Shown here: one piece after another, positions 23,285 through 32,147 of the stretch | Position numbering within the stretch: the first letter of the stretch is position 1 | Layout: each line of letters opens with the position of its first letter | From: JAAYBQ01 sp035403465 | GTDB lineage: Bacteria > Spirochaetota > UBA4802 > UBA5550 | NCBI GenBank assembly: GCA_035403465.1 | Contig: DAONFG010000003.1 | Location: forward strand, 56,061-120,060 | DNA length: 64,000 bases | Direction: 5' to 3' | Notes under the pieces: generated by a model | Seen by the model: the letters and a program-made list of their open reading frames with translations, nothing else | What the model was told of the DNA's origin: nothing | The model's database searches: none | Program-made: the position numbers and the translations under genes

Positions 23285-25288
23285 TCAGCGAACCTCTATC
23301 CCTATAATAACCATGTCGTCCTCCTGGTCATAGTGGGGATTGAATGCATTAACTGTTTTAACAATATAGTCCAGGGTATCCTCAAGCGGCCGGTAATTGC
23401 TGTTTGCATCATTGATTAGATCAAGGAAACGTTCAAACCCGAATATTTTCTGCTCCCTGTCCGTAACTTCAATCAGTCCGTCGGTGTATAAATAAATCCG
23501 GTCACCTTTGCTTAAAATGATATTATGGTTTGGAAATTTTTCATCTTCGAAAAAACCCATGGCCCTGCCTGAAGATTTCAGGTATTCGGCACATCTCTTT
23601 TCTGTGCTGTAAAATGCGGGGTAAGGGTGCCCGCCCTTTGAAAAACTGAAGTTCACTGAATTTGTATCATCTCCATAAGAAAAGAACCCGTAGATGCCGG
23701 TCAGGAATTGCTTGGACATTGCCACATGCATCTCGTTGTTTAACACCTCCATGAAACGTGAAGGGTTAAGATTGTATTTCCTGAAGAGACGGTCTGTGAC
23801 CGCTTTTACCGTCATGGTATACAATGCTGCCGGGACTCCGTGACCTGATACATCACCGATAAATACGCCAAGGCTGTTATACTCCCTGAAGTCAACAAAG
23901 GTAAAATAGTCGCCGCCGACTTCATCCAGGGGGAGGTATCGGAAGGCAATATTTACCAGGTCCGAAGAGGGGGGCTTCTGGGGAATTATCTCCTGCTGGA
24001 CAAGCCTGGCAGCAGTCAGGTCTTCGGCAAATTTATCCCGTTCCTGTTCAACCTGTTTACGGTGAGAAATATCACGCGTGGATCCCTGTGCTGCGATAAC
24101 TTCACCATTTTCGTCACGGAGAAATTTTGTTCTAATTTCCACCCAGATCATCTGGCCGTCTTTTTTAAACTGCCTGGCTTCAATGGTGATCATGCGGTCC
24201 GGATCGTATAAACCGGTTTTATCTTTTTCCAGTTCTTCATTAAATACAGTTAATACCCTGACTATATCTTCATGGGGAAAAACCCTGTCAAGGGTTTCAT
24301 TCATGCCCTCTTCAACTGTAAGGCCCCTCATCTTTTCAATGGCCGGGCTCAGGTAGGTGAACTTATACGTTTCCCGGTCCAGGACCCATATTATATCCAT
24401 GGAATTTTCCGCCAGGAGCCTGTATTTTTTTTCTTTGAGTTCAATTTCGGTTAAGCTGTTCTTCAGGTCCTCCAGCATCTTTTCTTTGTCTGTTACATCG
24501 CGTGCAATACCGCGGAAACCGGTAGTGTTATTCTCTTGATCCCTGATTGGGCTGATTATCGCCTCAAGCCTGCGTACTGCATTCTCTTTATTGATTACCG
24601 AAAATTTTATTTCACAGGGCTTTCCCGTGGTAAAGACTTTGTTGAATTCATGGAATACCTGCCTGGAGCTTTCTTCGTCCATCACCTGCCTGTAATTCAG
24701 ATGCCTGAATTCTTCCATGGTGTAACGGCCGATCAATTCACATAAAGATTTATTAAACAGGGTAAAGGCACCTGACAGGTCTACTTCAAAATAGCCCTCT
24801 TCCATTGTTTCCAGTATTGAACGGTATTTTTCCTCGGACTCTCTTAATGATTCTTCTATTTTAAGGCGGTCTGTGATGTTCCTGGCAAGACCGTAAAAAA
24901 ACACCTGGCCGTTTTCTTCGACCCGTATAACATTCTGGCCGAACCATAGCAGGCTTTTATCCCTGCATAGAATGGGGATCTCCTGGTAGGTTGTTTCAAC
25001 TCCATACTTCAGTTGTGTGCTGTAAAAGGCAAATGCCTGGTTTTTAAATTCATCGGGGAAAATATCTTCATAATTCATCAGGTAGAATTCTTCTGGAGAA
25101 TAACCCAGTGCTTTAAACCCGGCCGGATTCATGTAGAGAAAATTGCCGTGCAAATCATTTACATAAATTATATCCTGGATCGTTTCAACAATACGGCGAA
25201 AACTTTCATCGCCGAAAGAGAAAGTTTCCGGGCTGTATATCGTATCTGCAGGAGTGTTGTTTCCCGATGAATGTTCATTATTCTGCAT
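23285..25288 (-). CDS. triple-PAS SpoIIE-type phosphatase
   Basis: A 667-residue soluble protein with three PAS domains (about 25-140, 150-270 and 290-410, each with PAC-type endings such as FYGLARNITDR, GFRGIARDVTDK and AAQGSTRDISHR). A short coiled coil follows, then a PP2C-type SpoIIE/RsbU phosphatase (about 440-667: DEVGGDYFTF, GDVSGHGVPAAL, YTDGLIEVTD, DDMVIIGIEV). RsbU-like enzymes dephosphorylate STAS-domain anti-sigma antagonists. A receiver-STAS protein is encoded divergently 237 bases away and is the natural candidate target. The PAS ligands cannot be inferred. Confidence 0.92.
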   Translation of the reverse strand: MQNNEHSSGNNTPADTIYSPETFSFGDESFRRIVETIQDIIYVNDLHGNFLYMNPAGFKALGYSPEEFYLMNYEDIFPDEFKNQAFAFYSTQLKYGVETTYQEIPILCRDKSLLWFGQNVIRVEENGQVFFYGLARNITDRLKIEESLRESEEKYRSILETMEEGYFEVDLSGAFTLFNKSLCELIGRYTMEEFRHLNYRQVMDEESSRQVFHEFNKVFTTGKPCEIKFSVINKENAVRRLEAIISPIRDQENNTTGFRGIARDVTDKEKMLEDLKNSLTEIELKEKKYRLLAENSMDIIWVLDRETYKFTYLSPAIEKMRGLTVEEGMNETLDRVFPHEDIVRVLTVFNEELEKDKTGLYDPDRMITIEARQFKKDGQMIWVEIRTKFLRDENGEVIAAQGSTRDISHRKQVEQERDKFAEDLTAARLVQQEIIPQKPPSSDLVNIAFRYLPLDEVGGDYFTFVDFREYNSLGVFIGDVSGHGVPAALYTMTVKAVTDRLFRKYNLNPSRFMEVLNNEMHVAMSKQFLTGIYGFFSYGDDTNSVNFSFSKGGHPYPAFYSTEKRCAEYLKSSGRAMGFFEDEKFPNHNIILSKGDRIYLYTDGLIEVTDREQKIFGFERFLDLINDANSNYRPLEDTLDYIVKTVNAFNPHYDQEDDMVIIGIEVR

Positions 25289-25525
25289 CTGTATAAACCG
25301 GTTATACTATAATATAGCATATGTGGTATGAATAACAAGTTTTTTTAAATATAAATCCCGTATCCTGGAATATTGTTATAACGCGCGTTTTCAATACGAC
25401 TTATCGGTCAGACATCCGGATGATGCTTATAACCATGTAATAATATTTGCTAATCCTGAAGTTGTTATTATATTTAAATTAACCGGATTGTATCAGGATC
25501 TATTGCTAAAATCAGGAGTAATATA

Positions 25526-26260
25526 ATGTATACTGTGCTTGCCATAGACGATGATAAAACAACTCTTGGAGTTCTTGAGTCCCAGCTTAATATGCTCGGT
25601 TACAAGGTAATTACAGAAATATCTCCTGTTAAAGGTGTGGAACTTGCAAAAGAATTCCCGCCTGATGTCATTCTTCTTGACCTGAATATGCCGCTGATGA
25701 CTGGTTTTGAAGTAATGCAGGCACTGCGTAGGGATAAACTGACAAAAGAAGTCCCGGTAGTAATTTTGACAATCAACAAGGATAAGGAAACCGCAATCAA
25801 TGCGTTGAGGTCAGGAGCCATCGACTATATAATAAAGCCCTATGATCCCAACAAGCTCAGTGTAAAAATAAAATCAGCAATTCATTACGGCCTTAACAGA
25901 AAACTCCAGAACCTGGATGAATTAATAGAAATTTCACGTAAGGGTGAAATGGTTTTAATCACGATGAGAGGAGGGATAAGGGAAAAGGAATTCCAGGCTG
26001 CAATAAACACATTATTTACTCCTTTCTTCATGAAAAGCATTAGTGGAAAAATCTGCATCTTCGATATAAGAGAGATAAACAGTTTTAGTGATGATGATGT
26101 AAGAGAGTTTGTAAAAGTGTTATCGATGTTTTATGAATCAAATATAAAAATTGTGACCGGGAAACATTACGGAGAAATAGTGGGCAGTGCAGACATTGAT
26201 GAAAAAGTTGAACTTTTCCTTTCATTCGGTGATCTTGATCATGCTCTGGATAAAGGTTGA
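25526..26260 (+). CDS. receiver-STAS response regulator
   Basis: A 244-residue protein: receiver domain 1-120 with D52 in ILLDLNMPLMTG and K103 in IIKPYDP, and a C-terminal domain (about 135-240) with the STAS pattern, namely GEMVLITMRGGI, then KICIFDIREINSFSDDDVREFV. The serine pair in INSFSDD stands where STAS antagonists are phosphorylated. This would link a phosphorelay to partner switching of a sigma or anti-sigma system. AATCAGGAGTAA ribosome site. Divergent from the PAS-SpoIIE phosphatase. Confidence 0.82.
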   Translation: MYTVLAIDDDKTTLGVLESQLNMLGYKVITEISPVKGVELAKEFPPDVILLDLNMPLMTGFEVMQALRRDKLTKEVPVVILTINKDKETAINALRSGAIDYIIKPYDPNKLSVKIKSAIHYGLNRKLQNLDELIEISRKGEMVLITMRGGIREKEFQAAINTLFTPFFMKSISGKICIFDIREINSFSDDDVREFVKVLSMFYESNIKIVTGKHYGEIVGSADIDEKVELFLSFGDLDHALDKG

Positions 26261-26412
26261 GACCGCAGGCGGCCGCGTGCAGGTAATAATGATTTAAATT
26301 AAACGGACGTTCGTCTTTTTTTTCTTGATTTATTTACCCGGTCTGTTGCCATATAAGCATGTTTGCCGGTAGTTTTCCGCAAAAGGCAGAAATCAATTGA
26401 GAGGGATATATT

Positions 26413-27225
26413 ATGAGTTCATTCAGTAATAAGGTTGCAGTAATTACAGGAGCAGCTTCGGGAATAGGCCGGGAACTTGCGCTTCAGATGTCCAATGAGG
26501 GGAGTGTTATAATTGCGGCAGATTATGACAAAAAAAATCTTGATGAAACGGTAAAGATGGTAAAAGGCTCAGGTGGGGAGGCATTTGCATATAAGCTTGA
26601 TATTTCCGACAACAAACAGGTGACAAAGTTCGCGGCTGATGTCATGAAGAAACACGGCAGCATTGATATACTTATTAATAATGCAGGGGTTACTCTTTTC
26701 GGAAAGTTTGACGAACTTTCATTCAAAGACTTTGAATGGATTGTGAATATCAACCTCTGGGGCGCAATTTACATGACAAAGGCATTTCTCCCGGTTATTA
26801 AAGAGAAGAAGGATTCGTACCTGGTGAATGTAGCGAGCATATTCGGTGTGATAGGGGTAGGCAACCAGAGTGCATACTGCGCGACCAAGTTCGGGTTGCG
26901 CGGATTAACCGAAGCGCTGCAGGATGAACTCTACGCGTTCCCTGTAAATATCATGAGTGTAATTCCCGGCGGCATAAAAACCAATATTGCAAGAAACGCG
27001 CGTTTTATAAAAAATGGCGCTTTGATCAGGGATACTGAAAAACTTGTACGCAGGTTTGATAAAATATCAAAAACAACAGCATCCCGGGCTGCTGCGGCAA
27101 TAATCGATGGTATGAAAAAGAAGAAAGCCCGTGTGCGCATAGGATCAGACGCGCGTCTGCTCGACAGGCTCCAGAGACTCCTGCCTGTAAAATACAACAG
27201 GGTTATTGCGAAGCTTTTCAGCTGA
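26413..27225 (+). CDS. short-chain dehydrogenase/reductase
   Basis: A 270-residue classical SDR. Cofactor motif GAASGIGRELA at 14-24, structural NNAGVT at about 88-93, catalytic S-x12-YCATK (ASIFGV...SAYCATKFG, about 142-160). The aspartate in AADYDKKNLDE after beta-2 suggests NAD(H) preference. The substrate is unknown; the C-terminal extension rich in K/R (MKKKKARVRIG...RLLPVKYNR) is like that of SDRs acting on lipids at the membrane. 67 bases before the nitroreductase gene, probably a two-gene operon. Confidence 0.92.
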   Translation: MSSFSNKVAVITGAASGIGRELALQMSNEGSVIIAADYDKKNLDETVKMVKGSGGEAFAYKLDISDNKQVTKFAADVMKKHGSIDILINNAGVTLFGKFDELSFKDFEWIVNINLWGAIYMTKAFLPVIKEKKDSYLVNVASIFGVIGVGNQSAYCATKFGLRGLTEALQDELYAFPVNIMSVIPGGIKTNIARNARFIKNGALIRDTEKLVRRFDKISKTTASRAAAAIIDGMKKKKARVRIGSDARLLDRLQRLLPVKYNRVIAKLFS

Positions 27226-27292
27226 CTTTTTTTATTTTTAAAAGCTTTATTATGCGTACCGGTTCCAGGATATAAAAAAACGGATTCTGCGG

Positions 27293-28219
27293 GTGACCAG
27301 GATGGCAATACCGACAACAAGAACAAAAGAAAACGGCACTATCAGTATTAACGAAAAGTCATGCAATGGTTGCGGACTATGTGTCTCCGTGTGCAAGGAT
27401 TTCAGTATAATAATTGAGAACGGAAAAGCAAAGATTTCAGGCACACCTGTTTTCGGATGTATAGCTTGCGGGCACTGCATGGCCATATGCCCCCGGGGTG
27501 CAATCACTGTATCTGGAAGATGCGCTGATCCTTCAGACCTTATCAGGCTTCCCGATAAAAAAACAGCGGCTGATTACGATTCAATGCTTTCGCTGATGCA
27601 GCGCAGGAGGAGCATACGTGAGTTCAAAGATCAGCCTGTTGCCGGTGAGCTGATAAAAAAGGTAATCACAGCCGCGGAGACGGCTCCAATGGGGCTGCCC
27701 CCCTCTGATGTTAATGTCCTGGTTTTTGATTCAAAGGAGAAGGTGCGGGGATTCGCTGAGGATTTCTGCGTTTATCTTGAGAGAATTAAGTGGTTTACTT
27801 CAAACTGGTTCCTCGCGCTTATGCGTCCTTTCTGGGGTAAGGCAAATGATGAGCTTTTCAGGGGATTTGTCAGACCATGCCTGGAGATATATACGGGAAG
27901 TATGAAGAAAGGGATCAACCTGGTGAATTACGACGCTCCAGCAGCACTCTATTTTTACGGATCACCTTACTCTGATCCTGCGGACCCTGTTGTTGCTGCT
28001 ACATACGCGATGATAGCTGCGGAATCACTGGGATTGGGCACATGCATGCTGGGCGCCATTCATCCCATGATACAGAATGGCAGCGCTGCAAAAAAATTCA
28101 GGGGAAAATACCGTATAAAATACAAGAGCAGGGAGGGGATTTTCATTATAATGGGTTACCCGGCTGTTAAATACTACAGGGGTATAAAGAGAACATTCGC
28201 ATCTGTAGGCTGGAACTGA
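27293..28219 (+). CDS. ferredoxin-nitroreductase fusion
   Basis: A 308-residue protein: N-terminal 2x[4Fe-4S] ferredoxin domain (CNGCGLCVSVCKD and CIACGHCMAICPRGAI, about residues 24-70) fused to an FMN-binding nitroreductase domain (about 95-300, RRRSIREFKDQPV, AETAPMGLPPSD, SLGLGTCMLGAI, GIFIIMGYPAV). Such fusions reduce organic substrates with electrons from Fe-S donors in anaerobes. The natural substrate is unknown. The start could be the GTG at 27293 or the ATG at 27302; neither has a clear ribosome site. Confidence 0.9.
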   Translation: MTRMAIPTTRTKENGTISINEKSCNGCGLCVSVCKDFSIIIENGKAKISGTPVFGCIACGHCMAICPRGAITVSGRCADPSDLIRLPDKKTAADYDSMLSLMQRRRSIREFKDQPVAGELIKKVITAAETAPMGLPPSDVNVLVFDSKEKVRGFAEDFCVYLERIKWFTSNWFLALMRPFWGKANDELFRGFVRPCLEIYTGSMKKGINLVNYDAPAALYFYGSPYSDPADPVVAATYAMIAAESLGLGTCMLGAIHPMIQNGSAAKKFRGKYRIKYKSREGIFIIMGYPAVKYYRGIKRTFASVGWN

Positions 28220-28237
28220 TTCCGATGAATAAGTTAT

Positions 28238-28268
28238 AAACTCATGACCCGTACAGGGCATGAGTTTA
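28238..28268. terminator. bidirectional terminator between convergent genes
   Basis: Stem AAACTCATG(A)CCC/GGGCATGAGTTT with one bulged base and a five-base loop, lying between the stops of the nitroreductase (plus) and ferritin-like (minus) genes. The AAA/TTT outer ends allow function in either direction. Confidence 0.7.
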
Positions 28269-28282
28269 TGTTCCGGAGATTT

Positions 28283-28750
28283 TCAGCCCCCGGCAGTCTG
28301 AGGAAACGCGGAATTGCTGTAGAGGTATTCCACTTTTTCCTTGTGCTTCAACTCTTCGTTCGCCATCTTCAGGAGCATGTCCTTTACTTCGCCTGCAGGT
28401 TGAACGTCGGAAAGTGATTTGTAGAAGTTATAGGAGTTCAGCTCCTTGTTTGCTGCAACAAGGTAAACATCTTTTGAATCCAGGTTTTTTTGCAGATCAG
28501 GTTTTTCTGCGTGTTCAGCGATTTTATAATCGATCACCACATCAAGAGTAAGCGCGCTTGCGCCAAACCCGCCCTTTTTGTACTTCTCAAGAAACTCCTT
28601 GTGTTTCGTTTCCTGGTCCGCAAGAAATTTTAAAGTTTCCTTTACCTGCGGGTCTGTCATTTTCTTGTGAAGTTCCATATAAAAATTATATGCATCTACT
28701 TCATTCTGAATTGCCACATCGAGCAGGTAATCAAGTTTTTTGTCACCCAT
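28283..28750 (-). CDS. ferritin-like (rubrerythrin-type) di-iron protein
   Basis: A 155-residue four-helix protein with two repeated halves. Iron-ligand candidates are E in NEVDAYNFYMEL, E/H in DQETKHKEFLEK, E in NKELNSYNFYKSL and E/H in NEELKHKEKVEYL. No rubredoxin domain is present, so it is a short rubrerythrin-like/ferritin-like protein probably used against peroxide or for iron handling. AAAGGAGG site in front of the ATG. It lies downstream of the formate dehydrogenase 1 operon, behind a terminator, so it is likely transcribed separately. Confidence 0.85.
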   Translation of the reverse strand: MGDKKLDYLLDVAIQNEVDAYNFYMELHKKMTDPQVKETLKFLADQETKHKEFLEKYKKGGFGASALTLDVVIDYKIAEHAEKPDLQKNLDSKDVYLVAANKELNSYNFYKSLSDVQPAGEVKDMLLKMANEELKHKEKVEYLYSNSAFPQTAGG

Positions 28751-28847
28751 ACGTTTATCCTCCTTTTAAAATATGTAACGAGGCAATGCTGGTTTCTGTG
28801 TTCTATACAATGTAATATAATACAAGGTATAGATTGAGGCAATAAAA

Positions 28848-28876
28848 CAATCCCTGTCCGGAATGGGCAGGGATTG
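28848..28876 (-). terminator. terminator of formate dehydrogenase 1 operon
   Basis: A 12-base-pair stem (one G-U pair) CAATCCCTGTCC/GGGCAGGGATTG with a five-base loop. On the minus strand it is followed by GTTTTATT, so it ends the fdhA-diaphorase-transporter transcript 45 bases after the transporter stop. Confidence 0.85.
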
Positions 28877-28922
28877 AATAAATTACAGTTTAAGATACAA
28901 ACGGTTAATTAAACCGGTTGAT

Positions 28923-30242
28923 CTATTTTTTCTCATAAGGTTTGTTGCTTCCAAGAAGAGTTACAAGGAAACCGAATGCAAGTACACCTGCTCCAAACCA
29001 GAATGTGTAGAATGCAGCATTTGCTCCCATTTTATCCTTAAGCATACCAACCATCTGGGGTCCTACAATACCTGCTGCTGACCATGCTGTAAGTACTGTT
29101 CCATAAACGATCGCGTGTGTTTTTGCACCGAATACGTCCAGTATGAAAGCCGGCATAGTTCCGAAACCGCCGCCGTAGCAGAGGAGAACATAGCAGAATA
29201 TTAACGCGAAAATCCACGGGTTGGAAGTATAAACAAGGGCTACAAAGCAGAGAACCTGTGTGCCGAGCATGATCCTGAAAGTCTGAACACGCCCTATCTT
29301 GTCTGACATGCCGCCCCAGAAGAAACGGCCGAGTCCGTTGAATATTGATGTTACAGCAATAAGAGTTCCACCGTATGCAGCAAGCATTGCTATGTTAGCC
29401 GGAACTTTCATATCAATACTGTTCGCCTTTGCCCAGAGATCCTGGAACAGCGGAGACTGGAATCCTATGATACCAATACCAGCTGTAATGTTGCAGAAGA
29501 ATATCAGCCATATGACAAAGAATCTTCCTGTAAGGATAGCGTCTTTAGCCGGAAGTGCATCCAGTGCTGAAGAAGCTGCTGTTGCTGCAGGGGGTGTGTA
29601 TCCTGTAGGAACATAACCGGCAGGCGGAGGTGTAATAAGTGATCCGATCGGTATTGTGAGAATAAGGAAAATAAAACCGAGGTAAAGGAATACTTTTACA
29701 AGTATAGCCTGCTGTGCAGCCTGATCAAGAGCCGGGCTGAAAGCAAAAGCGTTTAAAAGCATCGGTGCGAAAATTTTTGACATAAAGAGAGCGCCAAGAC
29801 CGAATCCCATAACAACCATACCTGTGGCAAAACCCTTTTTGTCAGGGAACCATTTTGCAACAGTTGAAACAGGAGTTACATAACCTGTACCAAGACCGCA
29901 TCCTCCTATTACACCATAGGTAAGAAAAAGGAGCGCCGGGCTCTGTGCCTTAAGGGCAAATGATGCTAAAATGTAGCCGAGACCGAAAAGTAAGCCGCCT
30001 ATCATGGCCATTTTCCTGGGGCCGACTTTAGGCATTAGAATTCCGCCTACAGCTGCAGAAAGGCCGAGAAAACATATCGCAAGGCTGAAGGCCCATGCTG
30101 TCATGCTCTGTGACCAGCCGAAAGCTGTACTGAGTGGTTTCTGAAAAAATGACCAGGCATAAGCTGTTCCGAGACATATCTGGAGACATGTTCCCGCAAT
30201 GGCTATTACCCATCTTTTTGAGTCGAGATTTGCGTTACTCAT
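28923..30242 (-). CDS. OFA-family MFS transporter, probable formate/oxalate-type exchanger
   Basis: A 439-residue, 12-helix MFS protein of the oxalate:formate antiporter (OFA) family. Typical features are CLGTAYAWSFFQKPL in helix 1, GGCGLGTGYVTPVSTVAKWFPD after helix 4, and GLGRFFWGGMSDKIGR between helices 8 and 9. It is the third gene of the formate dehydrogenase 1 operon (65 bases after the diaphorase gene, GGAGG site), so formate or another small carboxylate is the likely cargo. OFA substrates vary widely; this is inferred from context. Confidence 0.87.
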   Translation of the reverse strand: MSNANLDSKRWVIAIAGTCLQICLGTAYAWSFFQKPLSTAFGWSQSMTAWAFSLAICFLGLSAAVGGILMPKVGPRKMAMIGGLLFGLGYILASFALKAQSPALLFLTYGVIGGCGLGTGYVTPVSTVAKWFPDKKGFATGMVVMGFGLGALFMSKIFAPMLLNAFAFSPALDQAAQQAILVKVFLYLGFIFLILTIPIGSLITPPPAGYVPTGYTPPAATAASSALDALPAKDAILTGRFFVIWLIFFCNITAGIGIIGFQSPLFQDLWAKANSIDMKVPANIAMLAAYGGTLIAVTSIFNGLGRFFWGGMSDKIGRVQTFRIMLGTQVLCFVALVYTSNPWIFALIFCYVLLCYGGGFGTMPAFILDVFGAKTHAIVYGTVLTAWSAAGIVGPQMVGMLKDKMGANAAFYTFWFGAGVLAFGFLVTLLGSNKPYEKK

Positions 30243-30307
30243 TACTCAAATCCTCCATATAAATTGTTTTTTTATAAATCAAAGTCATAGTCAAATACAC
30301 ACGCGAC

Positions 30308-32137
30308 TTAATGACCTTTTGCGCTGTAATAAGTTTTCAGGGATTCGTCGCAGGCTGCACATTTATAGTTGTGGTCGCAGTGTGCTTCAAATTCTTTCCT
30401 GAAATATTTAAGCAGTGTGGTTATGGGCATTATTGGAGACTGGCCCAGGGCACACAGTGAAGCCGATTTCATTATTTCTGATTTTTTTATCATCAGGTCA
30501 ATATCTGACGGAACGGCTTTTCTTTCTGCAAATTTTTTAGCAAGGGCATGCAGCTGTGGTGTACCCGCACGGCATGGTACGCACTGTCCGCATGATTCAT
30601 GCTCAAAGAAACTGAGTATCTGGAGAAGGTAGTCAACCGCGCATGTGTTCTGGTCAGCTACAAGGACAACTCCTGAACCCAAGGTTACTCCATGCTTCAT
30701 TGGATTGTCTATGTCAAGCGGAATATCCATCAGGTCTTCGCCAAGAATTCCACCCGCACTTCCGCCTACATGGGCAAACTTGAATTTGCTCCCCGATTTT
30801 AATCCGCCGCCGTGAACATCAATTATTTCGCGCAGGGTTACGCCCATGGGAAGCTCGACAAGTCCTGTGCGGTTCATTTTTCCTGACAGGCAGTAGAGTT
30901 TTGTTCCTGAACATGCCGGGAGACCGACAGATTTGTACCAGTCAGCGCCTTTTTCAATAATCATGGGAACTGACATGAGCGTCTCAACATTGTTCACATT
31001 TGACGGTTTGTTCATAAATCCTGATCCGCCCGGGAACGGGGGCTTAAACCTGGGGTATCCGCGCTTCCCTTCCATGGAGTTGATCAGGGAAGTCTCCTCG
31101 CCGCAGACATATGCTCCGCCCCCTTCTTTAATAAAAAGGTCAAAGCTGAATTTTGAACCGAATATGTTTTTACCAAGGAAGCCTTTTGCCCTTGCCTGGT
31201 CTATAGCTTTCTGGAGCCTTATTATCGCTCTCCTGAACTCGCCGCGCACATAAATGTATCCGATTGAAGCATCGATTGCGTGTCCGCATATCGCCATGCC
31301 TTCAACGAGAGCCTGGGGATTCTCCTCCATGAGTATACGGTCCTTGAATGTTCCGGGCTCGCCTTCGTCAGCGTTGCATATTACATACTTCTGCATGTTG
31401 CCCTTTGTTACAAAAGACCACTTCATGCCTGCAGGGAATCCGGCGCCGCCGCGTCCGCGCAGTCCTGAATCCTTCATTACCTGGATGATATCCGCCCGCT
31501 CCATTGATACCGCCTTCTTCAGAGACTCGAATCCGCCTTTTGAAGCATAAGAGTCGATCGACAGCGGATCAACAACACCCATGTTCTCGAGCAGCCTCTT
31601 TGTCTGCTTTGTGCCCTCAATGATGCATTTCTTCCCTTCAACTTCAGGGCCGCATGCTTCACCGTCAACCGGTTCCTTTTTTTTGTAATCATCGAATATC
31701 TTTTTCAGGCTTGCAGCGGTGAGGTTGCCGTGTATGTCGTAGTTAACCATCATCGCCGGCGCAACCGAACATACTCCCAGGCACTCGCATTTTTCCAGAA
31801 AGAACATTCCGTCTTTTGTGCCTTCGCCGGGTTTGATTCCCAGGATCTTTTCGACTTCATGGACTATGTCTGTTGAACCCATTACGTGACATGGACCGGA
31901 CTTGCACACCCTGATAAGGTACTTGGCCCTTGGTTCTTTCTTGAACATTGTGTAGAAACCAAGGAAACCTGCAACCGCGCTTTTCGGGATGTTCATCTGC
32001 TCTGCAACTTCGTTTAAAGTCGCAGGCTCAAGAACATTCTTTCCTGACAGAGTTTCAAGATCGCGGAGTATCAGCATCAGGTGCTCACGGCTGTTGCCGT
32101 ATTTATTTATTGTTTTTGAAATCATTTCAGTTTTCAT
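30308..32137 (-). CDS. fused NuoE-NuoF diaphorase subunit of formate dehydrogenase 1
   Basis: A 609-residue flavoprotein that exchanges electrons between NAD(P)H and the formate dehydrogenase. Residues about 1-155 are a NuoE-type thioredoxin-like [2Fe-2S] domain with all four ligands (CKSGPC and CECLGVC). Residues about 190-590 are NuoF: NADH/FMN motifs GRGGAGFPAGMKW and CNADEGEPGTFKDR, GAYVCGEETSL, and the N3 [4Fe-4S] ligands CGQCVPC plus SLCALG. The C-terminal tail has four extra cysteine/histidine-rich positions (HCDHNYKCAACDE). It starts 10 bases after the fdhA stop, with an AGGGGGCGG site. Confidence 0.93.
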   Translation of the reverse strand: MKTEMISKTINKYGNSREHLMLILRDLETLSGKNVLEPATLNEVAEQMNIPKSAVAGFLGFYTMFKKEPRAKYLIRVCKSGPCHVMGSTDIVHEVEKILGIKPGEGTKDGMFFLEKCECLGVCSVAPAMMVNYDIHGNLTAASLKKIFDDYKKKEPVDGEACGPEVEGKKCIIEGTKQTKRLLENMGVVDPLSIDSYASKGGFESLKKAVSMERADIIQVMKDSGLRGRGGAGFPAGMKWSFVTKGNMQKYVICNADEGEPGTFKDRILMEENPQALVEGMAICGHAIDASIGYIYVRGEFRRAIIRLQKAIDQARAKGFLGKNIFGSKFSFDLFIKEGGGAYVCGEETSLINSMEGKRGYPRFKPPFPGGSGFMNKPSNVNNVETLMSVPMIIEKGADWYKSVGLPACSGTKLYCLSGKMNRTGLVELPMGVTLREIIDVHGGGLKSGSKFKFAHVGGSAGGILGEDLMDIPLDIDNPMKHGVTLGSGVVLVADQNTCAVDYLLQILSFFEHESCGQCVPCRAGTPQLHALAKKFAERKAVPSDIDLMIKKSEIMKSASLCALGQSPIMPITTLLKYFRKEFEAHCDHNYKCAACDESLKTYYSAKGH

Positions 32138-32147
32138 AATCCGCCCC

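Noticed and set aside
28283..28750. Full rubrerythrin
   Set aside because: The C-terminal rubredoxin CxxC pairs are absent; only the ferritin-like four-helix part is encoded.
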